Shown: one piece after another, positions 1 to 11,627 of the stretch | Layout of the letters: each line of letters opens with the position of its first letter | Position numbering within the stretch: position 1 is the first letter of the stretch | Assembly: GCA_021397845.1 (NCBI GenBank) | Contig: CM038047.1 | Location: 38,189,710 to 38,253,709, forward strand | Direction of reading: 5' to 3' | DNA length: 64,000 nucleotides | Source: Areca catechu | Taxonomy: Eukaryota; Streptophyta; Magnoliopsida; Arecales; Arecaceae | The notes under the pieces: generated by a model | The model's database searches: none | What the model saw: the letters and a program-made list of their open reading frames with translations, nothing else | What the model was told of the DNA's origin: nothing | Made by a program: the position numbers and the translations under genes

Positions 1-987
1 TTGTATTAGAGAGTTCGTGTGAAAAATGTCAAGAACAAACATTAAGCAGAGTTAAGGAGAAGAAGTTCAGGACATGAGGGTTGTGAAGTTTTACTGATCA
101 CTATGCAACTCAACCCTAATTCATGTCCGGTAGTTTGTTTTGTAAGGACCATTTCATATTGACTAGCTTATATATTGTTGTCAGATACAAGTTAATGGAA
201 CAAACCCAACTTAGCGTACACCTTCATGCCCCAAAATCAGCTTTCTTGGAACCCTATTGTAAGATTTCTCCAAATTGATAAAGACCATGTGCAGACTCTC
301 TCTCTCTCTCTCTCTCTTTCTTTTCGTTTTGTGGTTCAGACCATTGCTCGAGAAGGAATAAACCTCCAATATTGTCTTTTCTGACATAAACCAGATTTAA
401 TTGCCCAAAAAATTCTTAAAGAATCACTAGAAGACTCAAAAAAGTGGCCAATTGGTTGGGCTTACTTTACCTCCTAGGTTATGGGTGTGGATGGGTATTT
501 TACCATAGTTTTCTATTAATATACTCTCATGTAATTCCCATCGTATCATATACTATGGGGGGTAGGTGCAGGCAGACAATTTCCAAATGGACTCATCATT
601 CATTAGGTTGCTAAGGTATTAACAATCATAAATATAGAAATCTAGGGTGTACCTTTTTTGTTCCCCTGAAAGAACACAAATTAATGGGTATAGAATTACA
701 GATGTTGACCACTTGTTGATTATCTGCAATCTTAGTAAATTCTTAATATTTTCATTTCTTATTTTAAATATTAGATAGATATTTTAACTAAAATATATTG
801 CAAATAAAAAAAATGATTAACAGCTACCTTTAGATTTAAAACGATCAGATGCTTTTCCTGCTACTCTTTTGCTGTGAGTGGTGGTGGTGTTAGTAGTTTA
901 TATGAGTTAGGATTCACTTTTTAGGTAGAATGATGTAGGTACCTATGTAGGAATGTAAAAACCTGTGTTGAGATTTACTTCAGGTTT
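1..987. other. AT-rich left flank, no gene seen
   Basis: I see no convincing exon or RNA gene here. A CT microsatellite lies at about 297-317. Because a 24-kb retrotransposon separates this stretch from the clathrin assembly gene starting near 26177, it could hold the original upstream or 5' part of that gene, but I could not place a start exon in it. Confidence 0.5.
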
Positions 988-992
988 TGTAT

Positions 993-3359
993 TGTTGCCG
1001 ACCTTATCGCTGTGGCCTATAGCTGCGAGTGGGCGCCGGACTACGGTCCCCTTCGCTTCGGAACCATGACGTTCCCGGACCTGCAAAACAAGGTTAGAAA
1101 CCCGGGCCGGGGTTTCTGGCGGGGGTGCTCCGATGATCAAGTTAGAGAGCGGTAAAGTGGAACAGATCCACTAAGACGGATCCCTGCTAGGTCTCCGTGC
1201 TTAGAGGAGTCTTTAATGAGGAGATGAGTAATAATGAGCGAGATCGAGAGGGGTTAGCACTCCGGTTCTTGCGACCGGGCTCACTCCTGCGAGTTCTTTC
1301 GGAGCTTTTGTCTCAGAGTCGCTTGTTCTCTCCTTCCGTGCGTTTGCCCTCTTGATTGCTTACTTTCTTCCCCACTCGCTGGTGCCTTTTTGATATCATC
1401 GGGTGCTTTGGTACCTCGATTCTCCCCCTCCGGGAGGCCTTGGAGGTCAACGGCACTCGCTGGCCATTCTCCTATGGTCGTCTCCCATTATGGTTGGGAG
1501 TTAAATGGCAAGCCCGTCTCGTATGTCGTGTAGTCACGAATGGGGAAGCCGGGTGGGACCTCGATCCCTGTTATGCTGACGTAGGTGCCCTTGGGTTCGA
1601 GGCATTGACAGTGGCCCTCCCCTTCGGGGGTTCCAAGTCGCTGGCCGCCGGATCTGATACCTCGATCGAGGTGTCCCTCCTAAATTGGTGCAAACGAGGT
1701 TCCGCACACCGTTACAGATATGGGAACGCCATACTGGACGCACCGCACTGTGCGCACCGTCCTCAGCAGTGCTCTCGGGGCTTGTGCCCTCGGTCCTTCG
1801 GATGCTTCATGGAGAGGGCTTGACTTCGGCGAGGTGGACCCATCAGGGGGTGCCACCTGGCGAAGGAGTAGAGACAGGCCCACTTCGGCCGAGGTGGACC
1901 CCGCCTGGGTTAACACCTGACGAAGGGGCAGAGGCAAGCTCGACTTCGACCGAGGTGGACCCATCTGAGGGTGCTACCTAGCGAAGGAGCAGAAGTGCCA
2001 GGCTCGACTTCGACGAGATGGATCCATCAGGGGGTGCTACCTGGCGAAGGAGCAGAGGCAGGCCCACTTCGGTCGAGATGGACCCCGCCTGGATTGACAC
2101 CTGGTGAAGACGCAGAGGCAAGCTCGACTTCAACCGAGGTGGACCTATCTAGGGGCGCCACCTGGCGAAGGAGCAGAAGTGCCAGGCTCGACTTCGACGA
2201 GGTGGACCCATCAGGGGGTGCCACCTGGCGAAGGAGCAAAGGCAGACCCACTTTGGTCGAGGTGGATCCTGCCTGAGTCGACACCTGGTGAAGGGGCAGA
2301 GGTAAGCTCGACTTCGACCGAGGTGGACCCATCTGGTGGCACCACCTGGCGAAGGAGCAGAAGTGCCAGGCTTGACTTCAGCGAGATGGATCCATCAGGG
2401 GGTGCCACCTGGCGAAGGAGCAAAGGCAGACCCACTTCAACCGAGGTGGACCCCGCCTAGGTCAACACCTGGCGAAGGGGCAGAGGCAAGCTTGACTTCG
2501 ACCGAGGTGGACCCATCTAAGGGTGCTACCTGGTGAAGGAGCAGAAGTTCCAGGCTCGACTTTGGCGAGGTGGACCCATCACGGGGTGCCACCAGGCGAA
2601 GGAGCATAGGCAGGTCCACTTCGATCGAGGTGGATCCCACCTGGGTCGACACCTGGCGAAGGGGCAGAGGCAAGCTCGACTTCGATCGAGGTGGACCCAT
2701 CTGGGGGCGCCACCTGGCGAAGGAGCAGAAGTGCCAGGCTCGACTTCGGCGAGGTGGACCCACCAGGGGTGCCACCTGGCGAAGGAGCAGAGGCAGGCCC
2801 ACTTCAACCGAGATGGATCCCGCCTGGGTCAACACCTGGTGAAGGGGCAGAGGCAAGCTCGACTTCGGTCGAGGTGGACCCATCTGGGAGTGCCACCTAG
2901 CGAAGGAGCAGAAGTGCCACGCTCGACTTCGGCGATGTGGACCCATCAGGGGGTGCCACTTGGCGAAGGAGCAGAGGCAGGCCCACTTCGACCGAGGTGG
3001 ACCCCACCTGGGTTGATACCTGGTGAAGGGGCAGAGGCAAGCTCGACTTTGACCGAGGTGGATCCATCTAGGGACGCCATTTGGCGAAGGAGCAGAAGTG
3101 CCTGGCTCGACTTCGGCGAGGTGGACCCAATAGGGGGTACCATCTGGCGAAGGAGTAGAGGCAGGCCCACTTATACCGAGGTGGACCCCGCCTGGGTCGA
3201 CACCTGGCGAAGGGACAGAGGTGCCAAGCTCGAGTCGAGGTGGGTGCGACCGCCGGTCGAGCCACTTGGCATGAGAGCTCGGAAAAGAACATCGTGCGAT
3301 ACTGCTTGGTCGCCAGCTGGCACTGATGCATGCTCTACGTCAGCGATCTTGCCATATCA
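993..3359 (-). repeat. 3' LTR of the Tat element
   Basis: It starts TGTTGCCGACC and ends CCATATCA and pairs with 22206-24983. The first 800 bases are unique sequence; from about 1815 to 3230 it is a tandem array. It is 2367 bp against 2778 bp for its partner, which carries a 587-bp MITE but has slightly fewer repeat units. Confidence 0.92.
1815..3230. repeat. Higher-order minisatellite (three ~60-bp subunits, ~184-bp period) in the left LTR
   Basis: Units of 60-63 bp all contain a CACCTGGCGAAGG core followed by a GACTTCG..CGAGG core. Three subunit types alternate: one with GGCAGGCCCACTTC, one with a single-base-longer GGGGCAGAGGCAAGC, one with AGCAGAAGTGCCAGGC. The third type recurs near 1821, 2006, 2191, 2374, 2560, 2747, 2929 and 3110, giving a period of 181-187 bp and about 7.6 copies. 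The many open reading frames over it on both strands are a by-product of the repeat, not genes. Confidence 0.9.
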
Positions 3360-3383
3360 GTTGGCCCCCACTCCCAAGTCCCA
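3360..3383 (-). other. Polypurine tract of the Tat element
   Basis: Read on the minus strand, the bases next to the 3' LTR are purine-rich (GGGAGTGGGGGCC then AAC), the expected plus-strand primer position directly before the TGATATGG start of the LTR. Confidence 0.65.
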
Positions 3384-4115
3384 TCGAAGCATCGCGGCGG
3401 GGACTTGGGGAGTTAATGCAGAGATGACATGGGAGGACAAAAATCTTGTATAATAATTGCCTCGATTGCCACTGCTCCGCTCATCATGCCCGAGGTCCAA
3501 TGTGCGGGCGCCACGTCTGCACGTTCAACAAGCCATAATTACGTCGTGCCAGACTCGAGGTGGTTTCCAGTAGATTGAAGCGTCGTCGTCGGGCGTCTCC
3601 ACACGTGGCGCTCATCCTATGGCTCAGGCGAAAAGAGATTGTATGGCTGCTGTCGATTGATTTTGAAAATAGGGAAGACTTTCCGAAAATGAGGTCTCTT
3701 GGCTTTCTCACACCTCGTCGGCGGTTGCAGTGGTCCTTCTTCATCCCTCGGGTCGCCTTTCTCCGCTAAAACAACCCTGGTGAGTGTTCGGTGAACCTTA
3801 TCTTCTCTTCTGTTTCTTCTCGATCCCCAGTCTTTCCCCTGTCCTGGGCGAACTAGATCTCTTTCTAGCCTCTTCCTTCTCGATGGCCCCTTCGGGTCAT
3901 CGTCATCATTTTTCCTCTAACCCGGACGAGGCCGGTCCATCCCGGTCGAGGACGACGTTCCCCTTGACGTCCGGAGGCGGTTGCGGCCGGGTGGAATCAC
4001 CATTGGAGTCCCTAGGACCCCTAGGGCTCCTCCTGTTATCCCTGCTCTTCCCATCTCTGTCGTCACCCCTTCGATGGCAGAGACTCCTTCCGGTCCCTCC
4101 GGTTTCGCTTCGACG
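3384..4115. other. Spacer between polypurine tract and the antisense extra gene
   Basis: No domain is recognised. It probably contains the promoter and 5' untranslated part of the + strand extra gene. Pyrimidine-rich stretches at 3725-3890 would fit a leader, but no element is certain. Confidence 0.35.
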
Positions 4116-6019
4116 ATGACCGGAGAAGATCTTTCTTGGGTCCGGGACATGTATTGAGTCCCGGATTCCTTCCGACTCTCACTCCCGAGACTGGGGGAGC
4201 GAGTCACCTCGAGCAGCCCTGGCCGTGTCGCTTTCTACGAGGACTTCCTTGCTGGGGGTCTTCGTTTTCCACTTCACCCTTTCTTCCTCTCATTTCTCAG
4301 CAACTTCCGCCTCATCCCGACCCAGTTGGCTTCCAATGCCGTCAGGGTCATTTTCGCCTTCATTATTTTCTGCCACTTTCACAGGTTTGTCGCCCGTTTT
4401 TCGCTGTTCAGGGCTCTATTTATCCTGAAGCATTACTCCACCGATGATGGCTGGTGGTACCTCTCCCCCCGGTCCAGGTGCCTCCGGTTCGACCTCCCCA
4501 CATCAATCAAGGGGTGGAAGAATCGGTTCTTCTTTGCCTCAGTTGGGGACGTTGATTGGGTCTGGAGTGAGCTAGATCGGTCCCCAAACTGGAACCCCCA
4601 AATTGAGCCGACTGGCCAGGAGGTTTATTCTCAGTTGCTGGGTAATGTGGTCCCTTCCCTCGAGGTTCTGCTCTCGAAGCTGAACCTGTTTGAGGCAGGG
4701 GTCAGCCCGATCCGGACGATTGGTTAGGCTCCGAGCCTCCTTTCTTCTTCTTCTTTTTTTCTTTTCTTCTTTTTTTTTAATCTCATCTGACTTTTTCTTT
4801 TTTCAGGGATGAAGTTCTCCGTGGAAAGCTTGATGGAGGGGGCCCGGAAAAGAGGTGCTCCAGGCGGGGCCCAGGAGACTCCTCCGAAAAGGGCCCACGT
4901 GGAGATGGATCAGGGGCCTAGGCCCACTCCAACCTCATGGCCCAGGGCGGCGTATATGGCCCCTAGACCATCTCAGCAGCAGACTCCCATCGCAGAGATC
5001 GTCGACATCGATGAGAGCGGGGAGGAGGGGCAACTAGTACCTCCCCCGGCGGTTGCTGCGTCCATTGTTCCGACGGTGGCGGCGGCCCCGTAGACTGCAG
5101 CTCCGCACGCTGGAGGGACTGTGACTCAGTCCTCCTCCGAGCCCCGTCCCTCAGTGGAAGGGCTTGGTGGCAATGCCTCAGTCATCCGCGACCAGGGTCT
5201 AGCGGAGAAGTTGATGGAGTACGCGGCCCAGCCCCGAGACCGCCCCCTGAGGGGTGGCCGGGACTATGCGGACGCACTGCTCGGGACCTCCCCCTACTCT
5301 TCACGGTAAGTATCCAGCTTTTCCTTTTAATGTTCCAGTTGGATCCTTCAAAAGTCCTAACTCTTTCTTTGATGCAGATCGGGACTGACGTGCTCCTGCT
5401 TCGGGACTTCCTTTCCACTTCGGCGAGGAAGGAGGCCGAAAAGGAGCGGAGGCTGGGCAAGCTTGCAGCTGACGTGAAGGACCTCATGGAGAAGGGCCAT
5501 GAGCTAAGGGGGAGCAACCAGGATCTTCGGGAGGACTTGGCCCATGCCGAAGGGCGCATCAAGGACCTCGAGGCTTCTCAGTCTGAGGAGAGGATCTCGA
5601 ACCAGCGCTGTGTTGAAGGGGACGCGGCTGAGATCTCCCGCCTCAGGGGGCAATCCTGGTCACTGGAGCGTCGGGTCGAAGAGGTCCGGGGAAAACTGGC
5701 GACGGCCAATGAGAAAGCCTCTTACGTTTCATGGCTGCTGGAGGCCGCGCAGAGGGAAGCCCAGGAGGCTGTGCCCAAGTTCTAGGGCTCTGAGGAGTTT
5801 AAGAAGGAGGTCCACGAGGCTGCTGTGGACTCGTTCCTGAAGGGCTTCGGGGTCTACCGGGAGAAGGTGGCCTCCTTCTTCCCAGAGCTGGATTTGGCTG
5901 GGGTCATTCTGGGCAGCCCCAGGGAGCAGTCTGAGGGGGCAGCAGCACAAGGAGCTATCGATGAGGAGGCTGTCGGGCAACCTTCTGCGGAGGCAGCCGG
6001 CGACACGGAGGCCTCCTAG
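4116..6019 (+). pseudogene. Antisense extra ORF (aORF) of the Tat element, Transposase_28-like plus coiled coil
   Basis: This gene lies between integrase and the 3' LTR but is read on the strand opposite to gag-pol. Exon A (4116 to about 4722) starts MTGEDLSWVRDMY and carries the plant 'putative gypsy type transposon' fold: a run with GLRFPLHPFF, then GWKNRFFF and NWNPQIEPTG. Exon B starts near 4807 after a TTTTTTCAG acceptor (donor GGTTAGG near 4722) and is a low-complexity Pro/Glu-rich linker to 5308. A strong donor GTAAGT at 5309 joins to an acceptor GATGCAG at 5377, and exon C (5378-6019) is a long Lys/Glu/Arg-rich coiled coil ending with a helical tail GFGVYREKVASFFPELDLAG. It has an in-frame TGA near 4155 and a TAG near 5783. 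The role of such proteins is unknown; similar ORFs are known in Tat elements. Confidence 0.8.
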
Positions 6020-6414
6020 CCCGGGGTGGAGCCGGCGATGGAGTGACCTTGGGTCATCCATTTTGTACTCTAATGTAAGGCTTCTGTTTTGTTCTGTCGG
6101 GCCCCTTGGTCTATCGGGCCCCTTTTTCTTGTAAGAAACCCTTACACTAGAAATGAAAATTTTCTTTTCTTCATTCCTCACTGCTTTTGCCTTGGTTTTT
6201 TGTTCTGCTCCTTGTTGATGGTGTGTTTGACCTTCCTGTTGTTGTTTGTCATTGTCTTTTGTGGGAGCCCAAAGCCGGCAACTTCAATTTGTAGTTCGAC
6301 TTTGACTCTCAGTTAGAAACCAGATTCAAGAGGCCTCCAGGCTTTCGGTAGGAACTCCTGAAGTTTCCCGCTTGCATTTTAAAAGTCTTTGGTGCCAGGA
6401 CTTTGGTTGCCGGA
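6020..6414. other. 3' end of the extra gene and spacer
   Basis: A T-rich stretch with TTGTACTCTAATGTAAGG and AGAAATGAAAATT after the stop looks like a polyadenylation region of the + strand gene. No coding sequence is recognised after that. Confidence 0.3.
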
Positions 6415-6775
6415 ACTGGGTTCCGTGCCTTTGCACCGGAACTGGGTTCCGAGCCATCCTCCGGACTGAACTCCGGGGTCTCGTGCTGGAACTAGATTCC
6501 GTGAGGCCTTTCAGACTGAACTCCGAGATCTCGTGGGGGAACTGGGTTCCATGCCACCTTCCGGACTGAACTCCGGGGCCTCGTGCCGGAACTGGGTTCC
6601 GTGCCACCTTCCGGACTGAACTCCGGGGCCTCGTGCTGGAACTGGGTTCCGTGCGCCTTCCGAACTGAACTTCGGGATCTCGTGGAAGAACTGGGTTCCG
6701 TGCCATCTTCCGAACTGAACTTCGGGGCCTCGTGACGGAACTGGATTCCGTGCAGCATTCCGGACTGAACTTCGG
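6415..6775. repeat. 50-bp tandem repeat between integrase and the extra gene
   Basis: About seven units contain GGAACTGGGTTCCGTGCC followed by TTCCGGACTGAACTCCGGGG. Copies starting near 6586 and 6636 are exactly 50 bases apart and nearly identical; outer copies are more diverged. Each unit carries two small inverted motifs (GGAACTGGGTTCC and CCGGACTGAACTCCGG), so the array can fold into serial hairpins. ORFs over it on the minus strand merely repeat one peptide. Confidence 0.85.
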
Positions 6776-6939
6776 GATTTTGCGCTTCCCACGGACCGCT
6801 TGTGGGACTTCTGCCTCACTTTGGTCCGCCAGACTTAAGGCCGGGCGATGCTAGTCCTACGAAACAGAAACAAGCATTGCACAAAAAGGGGATTTCATTA
6901 TTAATGTTCAGGAAGTCTTACATCATTGGTAGTACATTC

Positions 6940-7950
6940 TCAAGTTCGCGGCATTCCACGTCCGTGGAAATCAAGCTCCATCGAGCTTGGCAAGATAGTG
7001 GTGCCATAGGGGAGTGCTTTGACTACCCTGTAAGGGCCTTTCCAATTTGGAAAGAGCTTACCGCACTCTCGAGATTGGGATGCTTTGGCACAGCGCAACA
7101 CCAGGTCTCCCGGGCGGAAGGACTTCGGTCTCACCTTGGAGTTGTAATATCTGGCCACCCGTTGCCGGTAGGCCACCATCCGAATCCGAGCCTTGTCCCT
7201 TGTTTCCTCAAGGAGATCTAGGTTGAGCAGTAGTCGTGCTGGGTTCTCAGCTTCGTCGTATTGCTCCACATGTAATGTCGGCAGACTGAGCTCCACCGGA
7301 ATCACTGCTTCTGCTCCGAAGACGAGGTTGAACGGGATTTCATCCGTGGCCGTCCTAGGGGTTGTGTGGTATGCCCACAAGACGCTGGGAAGTTCTTCAG
7401 CCCATCTTCCCTTGGCCTGATCCAATCTAGTTCGGAGCCCTTGCAAGATGGTCCGATTGGTTACTTCGGCCTCCCCATTGGTCTGTGGATGCGCCATCGA
7501 AGTGGAGCGATGATGAATGCTGAGGTCATTGCAGAACTCCTCGAACTCTCGACAGTTGAACTGGCATCCATTATCGGTGATGATGGTGTGGGAGAGCCCG
7601 AAGCGGCATATGATTGACTTCTAGAGAAATTTGCTAACATTCGTCTTTGTGATCCGGGCTAACGACTTAGCCTCGACCTATTTTATGAAGTAGTTGATAG
7701 CGACAATCAAAAACTTATACTACCCAGACGCGGGAGGAAAGGGACCATGGAGGTCCATGCCCCACTGGGCAGACAGCCAGGGGGCAGAGATCTAGGAGAG
7801 CGGTGCAGCTAGTTGGCATTGCACGACGGCGTGACGTTGACAGCGGTCACACCTCTTGACAAAGTTGGCTGCGTCCTCCCTCATTGTTTTCCAAAAGTAT
7901 CCTTGACGGAGGGCCTTGTATGCCAGAGTCCTGTCTCCCACATGGTTCCT
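6940..7950 (-). pseudogene. Integrase of the Tat element (decayed)
   Basis: On the minus strand a zinc-binding end with CDRCQRHA (near 7850) is followed by a core with WGMDLHGPFP, ITDNGCQF and, after a stop-laden stretch, an ORF at 7497-6940 with HPQTNGEAEVTNRTI (the Glu of the DDE triad), LWAYHTTPRTATDEIPF and FGAEAVIPVE, then a C-terminal GPYRVVKALPYGTT. These are typical of Ty3/gypsy integrases. There are several in-frame stops, for example near 7620 and 7795, so it is not functional. The usual role is joining the cDNA to host DNA. Confidence 0.88.
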
Positions 7951-7971
7951 GCAGAGGCCTTCGTGGATCTC

Positions 7972-9050
7972 CTAGAGCACGAGTGCGGCCTCCGTGGGCC
8001 TCAAATATTTAAGGAGTGAATAGGAGTAGGACCTCCGGTAGAGCAATCCATCAATCAGCACAAAGCGTGCGGCCTTTCTTTTAATGAGGCCGGCCTCCAT
8101 CCGATCCTCGGGCAAAGTACCATCTGTGATGTATTTGACGTACTTGTCCTTCCAGCTGGGCTCCGGGGTGACTTGCTGGATCTCTCTAAGGGTCTCATAG
8201 CTCGGGACCTGAAGATGCTCGATGTAGGCGCAGTCCAATGATGAGTTCGGTAAGGTTGCCAGCCGGGAGAGGGCGTCAGCACGAGCGTTTTCACCGCGTG
8301 GTATGTGGGAGATGCTGAAGCGCTTAAAATCCGCCGCGCTCGCACGCACCAAATCCAGGTACTTTGACATCTGAGGGTCCCGCGCCTCATACTCTCCTGA
8401 GACCTGCCCGGCCACCAGCTAAGAATCGATGAGGATCCTCAAGCTGGTCATGCCCAGTTCACGGGAGACTCTCAGTCCCGCGAGGAGCGCTTCGTACTCC
8501 GTCTGGTTGTTAGTGGCGGCGAACTAGAGGCAGAGCGTGCACTCGGCGATGACTCCCTCGCTGTTGGCGAGGATGAGCCCAGCTTCGCTTCCACCGGAGT
8601 TGGAGGCTCCATCCACATGTAGGACCCAGATGTCATCCTCCGGTTCAGGTCCTGATTGCTGATTCTGGGGGCTCTCTTCCGGCCCTCGTCCAGGCCTGCA
8701 CACTCAACTAAAAAGTCAGCCAGTACATGCACCTTCATGACCGACCTCAGTCGATAGGCGATGTCGAACTCGCTGAGCTTTAGCGTCCACTTCGCCAGGC
8801 GTACAGACGTGTCAAGTCAGTTGAGGATAGCCTTTAGCGGTTGGTCCGTCAGGACTGCGATCGGGTGTGCTTGAAAATCAGGTCTGAGACGCTGGGCAGA
8901 CACAATGATTGCAAAAATCAATTTCTTGGATCGAGAATACCTGAGCTCCGCATCGTGGAGAAGCTTACTTGTATAGTATACAGGTTTCTGGATTCCCTTG
9001 TCATCCGTCCGGACTAGGACCGAGCTAACGGCCTTCGGAGTGACTGCCAT
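7972..9050 (-). pseudogene. RNase H and integrase N-terminal region of the Tat element (broken)
   Basis: Pieces in different frames read as reverse-transcriptase-associated RNase H (9050-8817: PVYYTSKLLHDAELRYS, then LTDQPLKAIL), a second archaeal-type RNase H-like stretch (8738-8410) with frame changes, and a tether with HIPRGENARADALSRLA leading to GLLYRRS before the integrase zinc region (8415-7972). The double RNase H arrangement is what the Tat lineage normally shows. Frameshifts near 8470 and 8740 and several stops break it. Confidence 0.8.
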
Positions 9051-9299
9051 ATACAGGAGGAGCTTTTCTCCCTCCTTTGGCCGCGAGAGCAGTGGTGGTG
9101 ATGCCAGGGTCTTCTTCAGCTCCTCAAATGCCTTTTGGCACTCCTTCGTCTAGGCAAAGTCGTGCATCTTCCTTAGCGCCTTGAAGAAGGGCTGGCAGCG
9201 ATCGGCAGATCGCGAGATGAACCGGCTCAGGGCTGCTATCCGGTCGGTGAGTCGCTAGACTTGCTTCTTGGAGGTGGGCTGCTCCATGTCAAGGATCGC

Positions 9300-9547
9300 T
9301 CAAACCTTCTCTAGGTTGGCTTCTATCCCTCTTTGGGTGACCATGAAGCCAAGGAACTTCTTCGCTGCCACACCGAAAGCACACTTCGCCATGTTCAGTT
9401 TCATTTGGTGGAGGCGAAGGTTGTGGAAGGTCTCCGTCAGGTCATCGACATGGTCCAAGGTCGGCTTGCTCATCACGAGCATGTCATCCACGTATACCTG
9501 CATGTTGCGGCCAATTTGGTCTTTGAAGACCTTGTTGACCAACCGCT
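9300..9547 (-). pseudogene. Reverse transcriptase, C-terminal part, Tat element
   Basis: It contains the catalytic YVDDMLV motif (QVYVDDMLVMSK) followed by LRLHQMKLNMAKCAFG and FLGFMVTQRGIEAN, which are the palm and thumb of a Ty3/gypsy RT. The upstream half of the same RT lies at 19331-19890, split off by the inner chromovirus at the GGTAC site. Confidence 0.9.
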
Positions 9548-9552
9548 GGTAC

Positions 9553-10928
9553 TGTCACGCCCCGAATCCAATACCGGAAACGGCTACGTGACCGGCCGCA
9601 CAAACCCTAGGTTTTACCCTAGAGATTATGCAAGGCCTAGGTACACAACAATTCAAATGTATCCAAAGTAAATGAATATTGTATAAACAAATCATTAACA
9701 ATGTATAGTTCATAATTAACTCGAGATCATAAAATGGTCCACTGACTCAAAAGTCAGTAACCGGACAAACTAACTATATATCTCAACAAACATGATGCTC
9801 CGTCTCACACCCAGCCCAGATCCTCCTTAAGTTTCCTGAGTCTCTGAAAGAAAACAGATGGTAGGGAGTGAGCTACATAGCCCAGTAAGGGTTCCAAAAT
9901 AATCACCAATAATAATTTACATGTATATGAAAGCAGTAAACATTACCATGACGAAATTAACAATTCCGATTTCATGTTTAACAAAACTTTGGAAACTTTA
10001 TTTTTTTCTTCTTATAGAATTTCCAATTATTTAACCATTATCTTTAGGGTTCTGGACTAACCACGGTCACACTCTAGCCTGTGACTGGCACACTATTGTC
10101 ACACTCCAGCCTGTGACGGGCACACTGTTGTCACACTTCAGCCTATGACGGGCACACTGTTGTCACACTTCAGCCTGTGACGGGCACACTGTTGTCACAC
10201 TCCAGCCTGTGACGGGCACACTGAGAAACCACGGTACCGCCGTGGCATGGCTAGTTCAAACACCAGTTCTCTTAACACATTATCATTTCTCTTCACATAA
10301 TCGAATCATGTCACTTTCCAGCGATCGCTATCACGATCAAATACATTTCAAGATCACATGGCAAATACAAACAATACTAACCACAAACTTGATCCGTAAC
10401 CCGGAAATCAAATCATGCAATCCGAAAACCACTATGCATGAAAAATATTTATTTATGCTCAAAACACATCAGATCATGTAAAATATATTAATAAATACGG
10501 TGATTAGGTTAGAATTCCTTACAAATCCGCTATTCACGCTTGTACTAATCCGAACCCGAGATCGGTGCGACGTCTTCCCGCTCAGAAGACAGATTCTCTA
10601 CATAGATAAATAAATTTTATATTAAAACTAAATTCTCAATTTTTCACGAATCTTGAAAAACAAATCGCTGATTTTCTCTCTCTTCCTTCTCTCCCTTCCT
10701 TCTCTTTCCTCTTTCTCTCTCCTCCTTCTCTCTCATCCTTCTCTCTCCTCTTTCTCTCTCCTCCTTCTCTCTCATCCTTCTCTCTCCTCCTTCTCTCTCC
10801 TCTTTCTCTCTCCTCTTTATCATATATTATATATATATATATTTTTACATATATATATATATATATTATTTAATTATTAAATTTTTTTTTTCTTGGCCGT
10901 ACCAAACTTTTTTTTTTTTTTTCTTTTC

Positions 10929-10960
<32 letters not shown>

Positions 10961-11591
10961 CTTCTCCTTTCTTTCTTTATCTTCTCCCGAACACCCCTTT
11001 TTTTTTTTTTTTTCTTCTTCTTCTTCTTCCTCTTCTTTTCTTCTTCGGCCGACCACCATCTCACCCCCCCCACCTGCCGGCAACCACATCGTGGTTGTCG
11101 CAGGGCCCTCCCGGACCAGGCGAAGGCGGCGACGACGGCGGCGGCGGCGACGGCGGCTGCAGCGGCGACTTCCCAAACCAAACCGAACCCAAAATTTCAT
11201 CCAAAAACTCACAAAAAAATTGTAAATAATAAAAAAAACCTTACCGGCGGCGTTGAGGAAGCTTCCGGTGTTCGTCGGAGAGGGAGAGAGAGCAGGATCG
11301 TGGTTCTAGGGGCGGCGGTGAGGGGTTTAAAATGAAAAACAACAACGAGATCCCCTCGCCGTTAAAAAACCCTACCACCCGTCCCAAACCCTTACGGGTC
11401 TTCCGCCGAACTCCTCCCTTGCCTCTCACGGCTCCTCCCTCCGAGTCCTTCGGCGAAAAATCCGGCGAAGAACCCCGTTCAACTCCGCCTCTTCCTCCCC
11501 TGTTCCGGCTTCCATCCATTTTTTTTTTTTTTCTCAGTCTGGGTTGAAGTCGGCTGGGTCTGCCGACTTCAGCCCAGGCCCAGCGTTTACA
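9553..11591 (-). repeat. 3' LTR of the inner chromovirus
   Basis: It is 2039 bp and starts TGTCACGCCCCGAATCC. It holds a 32-bp tandem repeat (about five copies, 10066-10222), a TC-rich tract (10672-10816), TA repeats, a poly-T/C tract with TTTTC units, and a GC-rich CGGCGG block (11120-11170). All apparent ORFs here (such as the one at 10209-10481, or Lys-rich ones near 10900-11200) come from these repeats or recur in the other LTR. Confidence 0.92.
10066..10222. repeat. 32-bp tandem repeat inside the LTR
   Basis: Units read TTGTCACACTCCAGCCTG then TGACGGGCACACTG, with a few substitutions. The left LTR has about five units; each copy in the right LTR (about 17030-17095 and 17886-17950) has two. 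Confidence 0.88.
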
Positions 11592-11604
11592 TTCTCCCCC
11601 CGTT
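11592..11604 (-). other. Polypurine tract of the inner chromovirus
   Basis: On the minus strand ACGGGGGGAGAA ends exactly where the 3' LTR starts with TGTAAACG, the expected plus-strand primer. Confidence 0.75.
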
Positions 11605-11627
11605 AAAATAAATTTCGTCCTCGAAAT

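Noticed and set aside
541..575. ATGGGGG followed by GTAGGT as a lost first exon of the clathrin assembly gene
   Set aside because: The phase does not join in frame to either possible acceptor near 26172-26177.
1815..3230. CRISPR-like array
   Set aside because: Spacers are as conserved as the repeats, and this is a plant nuclear LTR.
1815..3453. Many overlapping ORFs on both strands, up to 306 codons
   Set aside because: They are forced by the ~60-bp GC-rich tandem repeat, whose unit lacks stops in several frames; the same peptides recur with the repeat.
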